From NCBI RefSeq assembly GCF_042429435.1, contig NZ_JBHMAF010000196.1: a stretch of DNA of 64,000 bases; one strand, written 5' to 3'. This document shows, one piece after another, positions 15,211 to 25,015 of the stretch. The first letter of the stretch is position 1. Every line of letters starts with the position of its first letter. The DNA is from Ectobacillus funiculus. GTDB taxonomy: Bacteria; Bacillota; Bacilli; Bacillales; Bacillaceae_G. The notes beneath the pieces are model-generated. The model had not been told where the DNA came from, searched no databases, and worked only from the letters and a program-made list of their open reading frames with translations. The translations under genes were made by a program, and so were the position numbers.

Positions 15211-15312
15211 CTGTGCATTCCCAGCTAGAAGCCAATTCGACGGAGCCGGCAATTGTAGAAATACAGCGTAAATGCAATTACGCCTCTGTCTTCGCCAATT
15301 GGCGAGCTTGGT
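15208..15312 (+). repeat. Dispersed repeat family 1, copy F (degenerate)
   Basis: Recognisable blocks are CCAGCTAGAAGCCAATTCGA, ATACAGCGTAAATGCAATTA, CGCCTCTGTCTTCGCC and a decayed end AATTGGCGAG. It overlaps the tail of the ftsW terminator. Confidence 0.65.
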
Positions 15313-15773
15313 CGGATATCGCTTTACTCCTGTTACCAGCTCTTTGCAGTTAAATCGCCTTCTTTGACCAAAATATATGAAAACCTTACTTCATCAGTGT
15401 CATTGTGCTTGTTCCATCTTTGGTTATAAAAAATGCTATAACAGATAATAGCGTAAACAAGAAAAAAATGTAAAAAATTATTGTTATTTTTATGAATGCC
15501 TTTGTCTAAAAAACATAACCCTATGTAAAGAAACGATGCATTATCATGATAAATATACTGCGAAACTTGTTGTTAATTGTCTTTTTATGTTGTTTCCGGA
15601 AGAATAGTATGTCATAATTTTCTGAAAATGATATGTTTTTTGTGGTTACCTTTCGATATGTGTGTTATACTTCATGTGTGAAATGAATGATACAGAAAAC
15701 TTATCAAATTCTGAAAAATGGTGTATGATAATTGAAATGTGTTCCAACAAACAGCAAGAAAAGGGGAGAATGT
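15313..15773. other. Leader region of pycA, no gene seen
   Basis: About 460 A/T-rich bases precede the pycA start. I see no reading frame with a ribosome site and no convincing hairpin. The pycA promoter should be here. TTGTGG near 15638 and TATACT near 15666 are possible elements, but their spacing (about 20 bp) is poor. Confidence 0.5.
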
Positions 15774-18700
15774 ATGAGAAAGCTGCAGAACATTCAAAAA
15801 GTATTAGTTGCAAACCGCGGTGAAATCGCGATTCGTGTGTTCCGCGCGTGTACAGAACTCGGATTGCGGACTGTTGCGATCTACTCGAAAGAAGATGCCG
15901 GTTCCTATCACCGTTATAAAGCGGATGAGGCGTATTTAGTAGGGGAAGGCAAAAAACCGATTGATGCATATCTTGATATCGAAGGAATTATTGCAATTGC
16001 CAAACGTAACAGTGTGGATGCAATTCATCCAGGTTACGGCTTTTTATCTGAAAATATTCAATTTGCAAGACGCTGTGAGGAAGAGGGAATTGTTTTTATC
16101 GGACCAAAGAGCGAACATCTAGATATGTTCGGAGATAAGGTGAAAGCAAGAGGACAAGCACTAGCTGCCGGTATTCCTGTTATTCCGGGAAGTGATGGTC
16201 CTATAGAAAGCTTAGAAGAAGTAGAAAGCTTTGCCAAAACATATGATTATCCGATTATCATTAAGGCAGCTCTTGGCGGCGGTGGCCGCGGAATGCGTAT
16301 TGTTCGCGAGGCTTCTGAATTACAGGAAGCATATGATCGTGCAAAATCCGAAGCAAAGGCAGCTTTTGGAAGCGATGAAGTATATGTAGAGAAGTTTGTA
16401 GAAAATCCAAAGCATATTGAGGTACAAATTCTTGCTGATAAGAGCGGCAATGTTGTGCACCTGTTTGAGAGGGATTGCTCCGTACAGCGTCGTCATCAGA
16501 AGGTTGTTGAAGTAGCACCGAGCGTTTCTCTTTCAGAAGGCTTGCGCAATGAAATCTGTGAAGCGGCTGTCAAATTATCAGCAAATGTGAGTTATATCAA
16601 TGCAGGAACAGTAGAGTTTCTTGTAAAAGATGATAAATTTTATTTCATCGAAGTAAATCCGCGTATTCAAGTAGAGCACACAATTACAGAGATGATTACG
16701 GGAGTCGACATTGTTCAGACGCAAATTTTAATTGCAGATGGCTATGCATTACATAGTGACAGAATTGGTATTCCGCATCAGGATAAAATTCAAACGCACG
16801 GTTACGCAATTCAGTCACGCGTAACTACTGAGGATCCGCTTAATAATTTTATGCCAGATACAGGAAGAATTATGGCATATCGTTCTGGCGGCGGCTTTGG
16901 GGTACGTTTAGATACAGGAAACAGCTTTCAAGGGGCGCTCATTACGCCGTACTATGATTCTTTGCTTGTAAAGGTAACAACATGGGCGCTTACATTTGAG
17001 CAAGCGGCTGCAAAAATGGGACGAAACCTAAAAGAATTCCGTATTCGTGGTATTAAAACGAATATTCCGTTCCTGGAAAATGTAGTCAAGCATCCAAATT
17101 TCCTATCTGGAGAATATGATACCTCCTTTATTGATACAACACCGGAATTGTTCGTATTCCCGAAAAGAAAAGACCGCGGGACGAAAATGCTATCATATAT
17201 CGGATCGATTACCGTTAACGGCTTCCCGGGTATCGGTAAAAACGAAAAACCAATTTTCGTTGAGCCGCGCGTGCCGAAATTTGATTATGCAGAATCATTA
17301 ACAGGAACGAAAAGCATCCTGGATGAGCGCGGTGCTGACGGTTTGGTGAAATGGGTGCAGGAGCAAGAGAAAGTATTGCTTACTGATACAACATTCCGTG
17401 ATGCGCATCAATCGTTATTGGCGACGAGAGTTCGTACGCAGGATTTGAAAAACATTGCCGAGCCTACTGCTCATTTGCTGCCGAATTTGTTCTCAATGGA
17501 AATGTGGGGCGGCGCAACGTTTGATGTGGCGTACCGTTTCTTAAAAGAAGATCCATGGGAAAGATTATTGCAGCTTCGCAAGCGCGTTCCGAACGTTTTG
17601 TTCCAAATGCTGCTGCGCGCATCTAATGCAGTTGGCTATACGAACTACCCAGACAATGTAATCCAAAAGTTTGTTGAAAGTTCTGCGCAAGCGGGGATTG
17701 ATGTATTCCGCGTATTTGATAGCTTAAACTGGGTTGAGGGAATGCGCGTTGCGATTGATGCAGTTCGTCAAAGCGGTAAGCTGGCTGAAGCAGCCATTTG
17801 CTACACAGGCGATATTCATGACCCATCCCGCGGCAAATATGATCTCAAATACTATACAAATATGGCCAAGGAGCTTGAGGCAGCAGGTGCTCATATTTTA
17901 GGAATCAAAGACATGGCTGGTCTGTTAAAGCCGCAGGCTGCTTATGATTTGGTATCTGCATTAAAGGATACTGTATCGCTTCCAATCCACCTTCATACGC
18001 ATGATACGAGCGGAAATGGTATTTACACGTACGCAAAAGCAATTGAAGCGGGTGTTGATATTGTAGACGTAGCAGTAAGCTCTATGGCTGGCTTAACATC
18101 TCAGCCGAGTGCGAACGGACTATACTATGCGTTAGAAGGACATAAGCGTCAGCCGGATGTAAGCATCGGGGCGCTGGAACAACTTTCTCGTTATTGGGAA
18201 GATACACGCAAATACTATGGCCGTTTTGAAAGCGGGATGAACGCGCCGCATACAGATGTATATATGCATGAAATGCCAGGCGGACAATATAGCAACTTGC
18301 AGCAGCAAGCAAAAGCTGTCGGTCTTGGTGAGCATTTTGATGAGGTAACAGTAATGTACCGCCGCGTAAACGATTTGTTTGGCGATATCGTCAAGGTAAC
18401 GCCGTCCTCGAAGGTAGTAGGAGACATGGCGTTGTTTATGGTGCAAAACAACCTGACAGAGGAGGATATTTTCGAGCGCGGTGCGACGCTTGACTTCCCG
18501 GATTCTGTTGTAGAAATGTTTGAAGGCTATCTTGGACAGCCGCACGGAGGATTCCCATTAGAGCTGCAGCGCATTATTCTAAAGGGGAAACAGCCTCTTG
18601 CTGTTCGTCCTGGTGAACTGCTTGAGCCAGTAGACTTTAGCAAGCTGAAGGAAGAGCTGTTCCATAAGCTAAATCGTCAAGTAACGATATTTGATGCGCT

Positions 18701-19217
18701 TTCGCATGCTTTATATCCGAAGGTATTTATGGATTATCAAAACATTCATGAGAGATACGGAACGCTTTCTGTTTTGGATACCCCAACATTCTTCTACGGC
18801 ATGCGCTTAGGAGAAGAGGTAGAAGTAGAAATTGAGCGCGGAAAAACGCTGATTGTAAAACTTGTGTCAATTGGTGAACCGCAGCCGGATGGAACACGTG
18901 TTGTATACTTTGAATTAAATGGACAACCACGTGAAGTAATCGTGAAGGATGAAAGTATCCAATCTACAGTAGCGCAGCGTGTAAAAGGAAATCGTGATAA
19001 CCTAAGCCATATTAGTGCAACGATGCCGGGAACGGTAATCAAGGTGCTTGTAAAGGCGGGCGATCATGTGAAAAAAGGCGATACGATCGCCATTACAGAA
19101 GCGATGAAAATGGAAACAACAGTACAAGCTCCGTTTTCAGCATCTGTTAAGGAAGTATACGTGAAGGATGGCGATGCCATTCAAACGGGCGACCTGCTCA
19201 TCGAGTTGGATAAATGA
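15774..19217 (+). CDS. pycA: Pyruvate carboxylase
   Basis: A 1147-aa biotin enzyme that makes oxaloacetate from pyruvate, bicarbonate and ATP. The order is biotin carboxylase (about 1-450, with GGGGRGMR and the FIEVNPRIQVEHT block), carboxyltransferase (about 530-800, with DTTFRDAHQSLLATR), and a biotinyl domain. The biotin lysine is K1112 in AMKM. The ATG at 15774 follows AAGGGGAGAATGT; the longer in-frame start at 15732 lacks a site. The length equals that of other Bacillus PycA proteins. A strong terminator follows at 19218-19260. Confidence 0.97.
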   Translation: MRKLQNIQKVLVANRGEIAIRVFRACTELGLRTVAIYSKEDAGSYHRYKADEAYLVGEGKKPIDAYLDIEGIIAIAKRNSVDAIHPGYGFLSENIQFARRCEEEGIVFIGPKSEHLDMFGDKVKARGQALAAGIPVIPGSDGPIESLEEVESFAKTYDYPIIIKAALGGGGRGMRIVREASELQEAYDRAKSEAKAAFGSDEVYVEKFVENPKHIEVQILADKSGNVVHLFERDCSVQRRHQKVVEVAPSVSLSEGLRNEICEAAVKLSANVSYINAGTVEFLVKDDKFYFIEVNPRIQVEHTITEMITGVDIVQTQILIADGYALHSDRIGIPHQDKIQTHGYAIQSRVTTEDPLNNFMPDTGRIMAYRSGGGFGVRLDTGNSFQGALITPYYDSLLVKVTTWALTFEQAAAKMGRNLKEFRIRGIKTNIPFLENVVKHPNFLSGEYDTSFIDTTPELFVFPKRKDRGTKMLSYIGSITVNGFPGIGKNEKPIFVEPRVPKFDYAESLTGTKSILDERGADGLVKWVQEQEKVLLTDTTFRDAHQSLLATRVRTQDLKNIAEPTAHLLPNLFSMEMWGGATFDVAYRFLKEDPWERLLQLRKRVPNVLFQMLLRASNAVGYTNYPDNVIQKFVESSAQAGIDVFRVFDSLNWVEGMRVAIDAVRQSGKLAEAAICYTGDIHDPSRGKYDLKYYTNMAKELEAAGAHILGIKDMAGLLKPQAAYDLVSALKDTVSLPIHLHTHDTSGNGIYTYAKAIEAGVDIVDVAVSSMAGLTSQPSANGLYYALEGHKRQPDVSIGALEQLSRYWEDTRKYYGRFESGMNAPHTDVYMHEMPGGQYSNLQQQAKAVGLGEHFDEVTVMYRRVNDLFGDIVKVTPSSKVVGDMALFMVQNNLTEEDIFERGATLDFPDSVVEMFEGYLGQPHGGFPLELQRIILKGKQPLAVRPGELLEPVDFSKLKEELFHKLNRQVTIFDALSHALYPKVFMDYQNIHERYGTLSVLDTPTFFYGMRLGEEVEVEIERGKTLIVKLVSIGEPQPDGTRVVYFELNGQPREVIVKDESIQSTVAQRVKGNRDNLSHISATMPGTVIKVLVKAGDHVKKGDTIAITEAMKMETTVQAPFSASVKEVYVKDGDAIQTGDLLIELDK

Positions 19218-19260
19218 TAAAAAAGGACGTCTCCGACATATGTCAGGAGCGTCCTTTTTT
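19218..19260 (+). terminator. pycA terminator
   Basis: The stem AAAAAGGACG-CTCC/GGAG-CGTCCTTTTT, with one bulge per arm, is followed by a T-run directly after the pycA stop. Confidence 0.85.
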
Positions 19261-19263
19261 GCG

Positions 19264-19408
19264 AGATAAGAAAGGATAATTTTTCGGGGTGATGTCTAGC
19301 TCCCAAGGCTAAAATGGCAGATTCCGGGCTGAACCTCCGCAAAAAGCGCCTTTTACTCCGGCCACCCTTACGCTACCATAAAAGGCGGGCTTTGTCCGCT
19401 TTTCTTAT
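19264..19408 (+). repeat. Dispersed repeat family 2, full copy
   Basis: It matches 12472-12623 block for block from GATAAGAAAG to GTCCGCTTTTCTTA, lacking a short AAAAGGC-type insertion in the middle. It lies between the convergent pycA and ctaA genes. Confidence 0.75.
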
Positions 19409-19525
19409 ACTGTAAGAAGGGAAACAGACTTTCCATGAATCAACTTTGCTAAAGCCTCGTATTCTGTGCGCTGATTATTAGCTTGTCGGAGCTAGTTATG
19501 GTTTAGTCAGCTGTGCCTACAGAAA

Positions 19526-19552
19526 AACCTCTACCTTATTTAGATAGAGGTT
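19526..19552 (-). terminator. ctaA terminator overlapping its stop codon
   Basis: AACCTCTA (19526-19533) is inverted at 19545-19552. On the minus strand the second arm runs into TTTTTC. The ctaA stop at 19536-19538 lies in the loop. Confidence 0.7.
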
Positions 19553-20498
19553 CTGTACCAAAGGATTGCTCATTGTTTGGTACGGCGCTTTTCGCTTGTT
19601 TGTTTGTTTTGCTTCGCGTCGCGAGCAAAACAAGGTAGCAAAGCACAGCGAACAAGCAAGAAATACAAAGCGCATGCAGTAGGGCAACGTATAGGTTTAA
19701 CTCTGTATATACAATGAGTGCGCCCGATATAGCTTGCAGGCAGACAAGAATGAATGCAGTCCGCCAGCCGTAATAGATGACGCGCTGTCCCCGATATTCC
19801 CTTGCGGCGAGCAGAAATGCATAGCCGATCCAAATGAAAATCAAGACTGCGGCAAAGCGATGTCCCATCTGTACCCACTCATGAAATTGTGTAGGGAATG
19901 GACTATTTTTACTGCAAAAAGGGAAAGTGGGACAAGCTAAGCTTGCATGCTCATGGCGAACGAGCGCCCCCGTGTACACGACAATATAGCTGTAAATGGT
20001 TATGCCATAAATATGAAATTTCATTTTGCTATCAAGTGCAACCGACTGTGCATCAAATTTTTTGTCTACTTCAAAAATAAGAAGTGTCTGCAAAATAACA
20101 GCTGCGAATGAAATAAGAGAAATTCCAAAATGGATCGCCAGTACAGCGCCCGATTGTCCCCACACAACTGCAGCTGCGCCGATTAGCGCCTGAGCGAGTA
20201 AGAATGAAAAGGAGACAATTGCAAGCGGCTTTGTTTCGCGTATATGACCTAAATACAGCCACGATAGAATGCATAATAAAGTCACTAAAATCCCTGCTGC
20301 GCCAGATACGAGACGATGGCTTAGTTCAATTACAGTTTCAAGCGTGAGCGGGTGTGGGATAATTTGTCCGTGACAAAGCGGCCATTGTCTTCCGCAGCCA
20401 AGCCCGGAACCTGTTTTTGTCACTAAAGCTCCTCCGAGCAAAACAAATAAAAGATTTAAGCTGGTTACAACTCCTAGTAGTTTCAGGAAACGTCGCAA
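19536..20498 (-). CDS. ctaA: Haem A synthase (CtaA/COX15)
   Basis: A 320-aa membrane enzyme with about eight helices that oxidises the C8 methyl of haem O to give haem A. The opening GGALVTKTGSGLGCGRQWPLC contains the conserved block and the first cysteine pair; haem-ligand histidines occur in LSHRL and GHRFA. The TTG at 20498 behind AGGTGAACGGG is preferred to a GTG at 20507, and matches the N-terminus I remember from B. cereus. It is divergent from ctaB, with which it acts to supply haem A to the caa3 oxidase. Confidence 0.93.
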   Translation of the reverse strand: MRRFLKLLGVVTSLNLLFVLLGGALVTKTGSGLGCGRQWPLCHGQIIPHPLTLETVIELSHRLVSGAAGILVTLLCILSWLYLGHIRETKPLAIVSFSFLLAQALIGAAAVVWGQSGAVLAIHFGISLISFAAVILQTLLIFEVDKKFDAQSVALDSKMKFHIYGITIYSYIVVYTGALVRHEHASLACPTFPFCSKNSPFPTQFHEWVQMGHRFAAVLIFIWIGYAFLLAAREYRGQRVIYYGWRTAFILVCLQAISGALIVYTELNLYVALLHALCISCLFAVLCYLVLLATRSKTNKQAKSAVPNNEQSFGTEPLSK

Positions 20499-20980
20499 CC
20501 CGTTCACCTACTTTCTGAAATGAAATTATGCTACAATATCTTGATGAAATGATTCTTCCATTATAAATAACAACTTTGTCCCAGTCCTATGATATATAAA
20601 ACCCTAGAAAATAGCAAAGAGATGTAAAGGGTTGGAAATGATGTTTCGCGGTGTATATGCATAGAGGTATAAAAGTGCCCTGTTTTGTAAAAAAATAACA
20701 ATGATATCCAGTTATAAACAATTCAGTGCAATTTTGGACAAAAATATTTATCATGGAAACAAATTCATGTTATGATTATAACAGATAAAAAAAGCCTGTT
20801 TGAAAAAGACACATAATGTTCATGTTTTCTTCACAAATTTCCCACGAAATATGTTTTAATATAATCGAGCAAGTTTTGTGCATTTTAAGATAGACTGATA
20901 AAAACAATATCTCTACTGTAATAATATTGCCGTATAGATAGAAAAACAGTTTGTAAATGGACGGAAAGGGGTTGAAGAAA
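20499..20980. other. Divergent control region between ctaA and ctaB
   Basis: About 480 bp of A/T-rich sequence with no reading frame. In B. subtilis the equivalent space holds ResD-dependent promoters for ctaA and ctaB. Here TATAAT at 20860-20865 is visible, but no well-spaced -35 accompanies it, so I do not mark a promoter. Confidence 0.5.
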
Positions 20981-21898
20981 GTGAGTCAAGCAACACAGGT
21001 ACACGAGCAGTCAACTGTGAATGATATACCGCAAACAACGTGGAAGCAGGACATGGTTGCGCTTTTGAAAATGGGGATTGTCAATTCAAACGCCTTGACA
21101 ACATTCACGGGCTTTTGGCTCGCTCTCCATTATAATGGACTCAGCTTTTTGCATGAGCTCGATAAAATGGTGTTTACATTACTTGGCTCGTCGCTTATTA
21201 TTGCAGGTTCCTGCAGTTTAAATAATTATATTGATCGCGATATCGATCATTTAATGGAGCGCACGAAGCATCGACCGACAGTTACTGGGAAGTTTAAAGG
21301 GAATTTTGTTTTAACTCTCGGTATTATATTATTGTTACTTGGCTTTGCCTGTTTATTGCTGACAACTCCAATGGCTGCATTTATTGGATTCATCGGCACG
21401 TTTACTTATGTGGTGCTCTATTCATTATGGACAAAACGAACATACACGCTTAATACAGTAATTGGAAGTGTTTCAGGAGCGGTGCCACCGCTTATTGGAT
21501 GGGCTGCGCTTGATCCGAATTTAGACTTCATCGCTTGGATGATGTTCTTAATTATGTTTATTTGGCAAATTCCGCATTTCCTCGCATTGGCGATGAAACG
21601 TGTAGAGGAATACCGAAAAGCTGGCATTCCAATGCTGCCTGTTGTACATGGTTTTGAGATGACAAAACGCCAAATCATTATTTGGGTCGCGTGCTTGCTA
21701 CCGCTGCCATTTTATATGCACTCGCTCGGTATTACATTTATGGTAGTTGCGACGCTTTTAAATGTTGGTTGGTTTGCACTCGGACTGTATGGCTTCCGCA
21801 CAAAAGACGACATCAAATGGTCCGTTCAAATGTTTGTATATTCGTTGAATTACTTATTGATTTTATTTGGTTTAATGATTGTAGTTGTGATGTTCTAA
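20981..21898 (+). CDS. ctaB: Protohaem IX farnesyltransferase (haem O synthase)
   Basis: A 305-aa UbiA-family prenyltransferase that adds a hydroxyethylfarnesyl group to haem B, giving haem O. The first aspartate-rich motif is NNYIDRDIDHLMERT and the second region contains the YTLNTVIG and WQIPHFLALA blocks. The GTG at 20981 has AAAGGGG nine bases upstream; an ATG at 20957 has none. It leads the ctaBCDEFG group, and a 13-bp hairpin separates it from ctaC. Confidence 0.94.
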   Translation: MSQATQVHEQSTVNDIPQTTWKQDMVALLKMGIVNSNALTTFTGFWLALHYNGLSFLHELDKMVFTLLGSSLIIAGSCSLNNYIDRDIDHLMERTKHRPTVTGKFKGNFVLTLGIILLLLGFACLLLTTPMAAFIGFIGTFTYVVLYSLWTKRTYTLNTVIGSVSGAVPPLIGWAALDPNLDFIAWMMFLIMFIWQIPHFLALAMKRVEEYRKAGIPMLPVVHGFEMTKRQIIIWVACLLPLPFYMHSLGITFMVVATLLNVGWFALGLYGFRTKDDIKWSVQMFVYSLNYLLILFGLMIVVVMF

Positions 21899-21912
21899 AT
21901 TAGGTTTTTCAG

Positions 21913-21943
21913 ATAAGGCAATCGGTTATTCCGGTTGCCTTAT
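21913..21943 (+). terminator. Intercistronic hairpin between ctaB and ctaC
   Basis: A 13-bp stem (21913-21925 and 21931-21943, loop TTATT) is followed by A residues rather than T on the plus strand. It could be an mRNA end or processing hairpin rather than a strong terminator. Confidence 0.5.
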
Positions 21944-22071
21944 AAAAAACATAGATTTTTCCGAAAATTTCGTTTTTTTAGCAGAGTGACAAGGGGATTT
22001 TTTACGTTGAGATTTACTTTAATTTCCTATAAAGTAAAATCTAATCAATAAAGAAAGCGGGGTTTGTGTGC

Positions 22072-23121
22072 ATGAAGAAACAGTGGCGATTGGTTTCGCT
22101 TGTTTCCTTGCTGTCTTTACTGTTAGGGGGATGCGGTAAAGAATTTCAATCTACTTTGATTCCGCAAGGCGAAGCAGCCAAGATGCAGTATGATTTATTG
22201 ATATTATCCAGCGTGATTATGGTTTTCGTAGTGGCGGTTGTCTCGGTTATTTTTTTCTACGTAATTGTGAAATTTCGTCAGAAAAAGGGGCAAGAGCACG
22301 TTATTCCGAAGCAAGTGGAGGGGAGTCATAAGCTGGAGATTATTTGGACTGTTATTCCAATTCTCTTGCTGTTAATTTTAGCTGTTCCTACTGTTACATA
22401 CACATTTAAGCTTGCGGATGTAAGCGCAGCAGAAAAGAAAAAGCTTGATAAAGATACGGTTGTAGTTGATGTTACAGCGCGTCTTTATTGGTGGGAATTT
22501 GCTTATAAGACGGATAAGGTAGTCACGTCTCAGGAATTGATCATCCCTACGGGGAAAAAGGTATACTTAAACTTAAAGGGAGCGGATATTAAGCACGCTT
22601 TCTGGGTTCCGTCATTGGCAGGGAAAATGGATACAAATCCGGAAAACACAAATAAGATGTGGATTCAAGCTGATAAGGCAGGAACGTACAACGGATTTTG
22701 TACAGAGTTTTGCGGCCCTTCACATGCACTGATGCAATTTAAAGTGAAAGCGCTTGAAGAAGACGAGTACAAAGCTTGGATAGCTGCTATGAAAAAGCAG
22801 GATGGCAAAGAGACTGCAGCTACGGCGCAGGCACAGCAAGGAGAGGAAATTTTCCAAAAGAGTTGTGTGGGCTGTCATGCTGTAGCAGGCAATGACTCTC
22901 GTCCGGCTGCTGCGCGGATTGCACCGAACCTGGCTAACTTTGGTGACCGTGATATGGTAGCAGGTATCGCAGATCACACTGATGAAAATATCAAAAACTG
23001 GTTAAAGGATCCGGAAAGCATGAAGCCGGGCAACAAAATGACCGGAAAATACGGCAACTTGACAGATCAAGAAGTTGATGCCTTGACAGCGTATTTACAG
23101 AGCCTCAAGGTTACGCAGTAA
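22072..23121 (+). CDS. ctaC: Cytochrome caa3 oxidase subunit II with fused cytochrome c domain
   Basis: A 349-aa lipoprotein: signal peptide with lipobox LLGGC (C21), two membrane helices (about 45-67 and 89-107), a cupredoxin domain carrying the binuclear CuA site (C210 and C214 in CTEFCGPSH), and a C-terminal cytochrome c domain with haem motif CVGCH starting at C265. It passes electrons from cytochrome c to the CtaD core. The ATG at 22072 lies nine bases after GCGGGG, preferred to GTG at 22066. Confidence 0.95.
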   Translation: MKKQWRLVSLVSLLSLLLGGCGKEFQSTLIPQGEAAKMQYDLLILSSVIMVFVVAVVSVIFFYVIVKFRQKKGQEHVIPKQVEGSHKLEIIWTVIPILLLLILAVPTVTYTFKLADVSAAEKKKLDKDTVVVDVTARLYWWEFAYKTDKVVTSQELIIPTGKKVYLNLKGADIKHAFWVPSLAGKMDTNPENTNKMWIQADKAGTYNGFCTEFCGPSHALMQFKVKALEEDEYKAWIAAMKKQDGKETAATAQAQQGEEIFQKSCVGCHAVAGNDSRPAAARIAPNLANFGDRDMVAGIADHTDENIKNWLKDPESMKPGNKMTGKYGNLTDQEVDALTAYLQSLKVTQ

Positions 23122-23155
23122 ATAAGGGGAAAAATCACGAAGGGGAGGTAAAAAC

Positions 23156-25015
23156 GTGAGTTCTGTAGCGAAGAAAAAAAGCGTTCTTTGGGATTACTTA
23201 ACGACGGTGGACCATAAGAAAATCGCCATTTTGTATTTAGTTGCGGGTGGATTATTCTTTGTTGCCGGCGGAATCGAAGCTTTGTTTATCCGCTTTCAGC
23301 TCGCTGTGCCGAACAATGATTTTCTAGTGGGAGATGCATATAACCAAGTATTAACGATGCATGGTACAACGATGATTTTCTTGGCAGCCATGCCGCTCAT
23401 CTTTGCTCTCTTAAATGCGGCAGTACCGCTGCAAATCGGGGCACGTGACGTAGCATTTCCATATGTTAACGCCTTGGGCTTTTGGTTGTTTTTCTTCGGA
23501 GGGGTATTCTTAAACTGCAGCTGGTTTTTAGGTGGCGCCCCAGATGCTGGGTGGACATCTTATGCATCTTTAACGCTTGCTGCACAAACGCATGGCGTCG
23601 ATTTTTACATTCTCGGTTTGCAGATAGCTGGTATAGGTACGTTAATTGGGGGAATTAACTTTCTTGTTACCATCATCAATATGCGTGCACCGGGTATGAC
23701 GTATATGCGTATGCCAATGTTTACATGGACAGCGTTTGTTGTTTCTGCACTTATTTTGTTTGCATTCCCGCCGTTAACGGTCGGCCTGGCGTTATTACTG
23801 CTCGATCGTTTATTTGGTACAGCATTCTTTGATCCGGCTCTTGGCGGGAATACAATTATTTGGGAACACTTATTTTGGATTTTTGGGCATCCTGAAGTGT
23901 ATATTCTTATTCTTCCAGCATTCGGTATTTTTTCTGAAGTGTTTGCAACCTTCTCGAAGAAGCGCTTATTCGGATATTCTTCTATGGTCTTTGCGACAGT
24001 GTTAATTGGTTTTTTAGGCTTCATGGTATGGGCACATCACATGTTCACAGTTGGTCTGGGGCCTATTGCTAATGCAATTTTCGCTGTGGCAACAATGGCG
24101 ATTGCTGTTCCAACAGGGATTAAAATTTTCAATTGGCTGTTTACAATGTGGGGAGGAAGCATCCGTTTCACGACACCTATGATGTATGCAGTTGCTTTTA
24201 TCCCATCCTTCGTAATGGGCGGGGTAACAGGGATTCAGCTTGCTTCGGCGCCGGCAGACTATCAGTTCCATGATAGCTACTTCGTTGTGGCGCATTTCCA
24301 TTACGTAATTGTCGGCGGGGTTGTCTTCGGTTTATTTGCAGGTGTGCATTACTACTGGCCGCTTATGTTTAACCGGATGTTAAATGAGACGCTAGGAAAG
24401 ATCACATTCTGGCTGTTCTTTATCGGTTTCCATTTAACATTCTTTATCCAGCATTTCCTCGGTCTGATGGGGATGCCGCGTCGTTATTTCACGTATTTAC
24501 CAGGGCAGGGGCTGGAAACAGGCAATTTAATCAGCTCTGTTGGTGCGGCTTTTATGGCTGTAGCGACGATTGTTCTATTGGTGAATGTTGTGAAAACAGC
24601 TGTATCTGGAAAAGCTGCTGGACGCGATCCATGGGATGCACGTACGCTTGAGTGGTCGGTAGAGGCACCGACTCCGGAGTACAACTTCAAGCAATTGCCG
24701 TTCGTTCGCGGCTTAGATGCATTGTGGATTGAAAAAATGGAAGGGCGCAAGGGGCTAACACCTGCAGAGCCAGTTGGCGATATTCATATGCCTAACTCTT
24801 CTTTCCTGCCATTTACAACCTCTTTAGGATTGTTCATTGCTGCTTTTGGAGCGATGTACATGGAGGGTGGCAAAGAAACCCAGTGGCTGATTGTCGCGTT
24901 CATTGGCTTAGCCATTACATTCGGATCGATGCTCCTGCGTTCTGTTATCGATGACCACGGCTATCACATTCATAAGGAAGATTTAGATGGTGATGATAAG
25001 GGGGTTACGGCATAA
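23156..25015 (+). CDS. ctaD: Cytochrome caa3 oxidase subunit I
   Basis: The 619-aa catalytic subunit with 12 or more helices carrying haem a and the haem a3-CuB centre. Visible motifs are WIFGHPEVYI (CuB ligand and the His-Tyr crosslink), AHHMF, and FHDSYFVVAHFHYVIVGG with further metal ligands. The start is GTG at 23156 behind GGGGAGGTAAAAAC. Its stop overlaps the ctaE start (TAATG), so the two are coupled. Confidence 0.97.
   Translation: MSSVAKKKSVLWDYLTTVDHKKIAILYLVAGGLFFVAGGIEALFIRFQLAVPNNDFLVGDAYNQVLTMHGTTMIFLAAMPLIFALLNAAVPLQIGARDVAFPYVNALGFWLFFFGGVFLNCSWFLGGAPDAGWTSYASLTLAAQTHGVDFYILGLQIAGIGTLIGGINFLVTIINMRAPGMTYMRMPMFTWTAFVVSALILFAFPPLTVGLALLLLDRLFGTAFFDPALGGNTIIWEHLFWIFGHPEVYILILPAFGIFSEVFATFSKKRLFGYSSMVFATVLIGFLGFMVWAHHMFTVGLGPIANAIFAVATMAIAVPTGIKIFNWLFTMWGGSIRFTTPMMYAVAFIPSFVMGGVTGIQLASAPADYQFHDSYFVVAHFHYVIVGGVVFGLFAGVHYYWPLMFNRMLNETLGKITFWLFFIGFHLTFFIQHFLGLMGMPRRYFTYLPGQGLETGNLISSVGAAFMAVATIVLLVNVVKTAVSGKAAGRDPWDARTLEWSVEAPTPEYNFKQLPFVRGLDALWIEKMEGRKGLTPAEPVGDIHMPNSSFLPFTTSLGLFIAAFGAMYMEGGKETQWLIVAFIGLAITFGSMLLRSVIDDHGYHIHKEDLDGDDKGVTA

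Noticed and set aside
20860..20865. TATAAT before ctaB as a sigma-A promoter
   Set aside because: The only -35-like hexamer upstream (TTCACA at 20830) is 24 bp away, so I do not call it.
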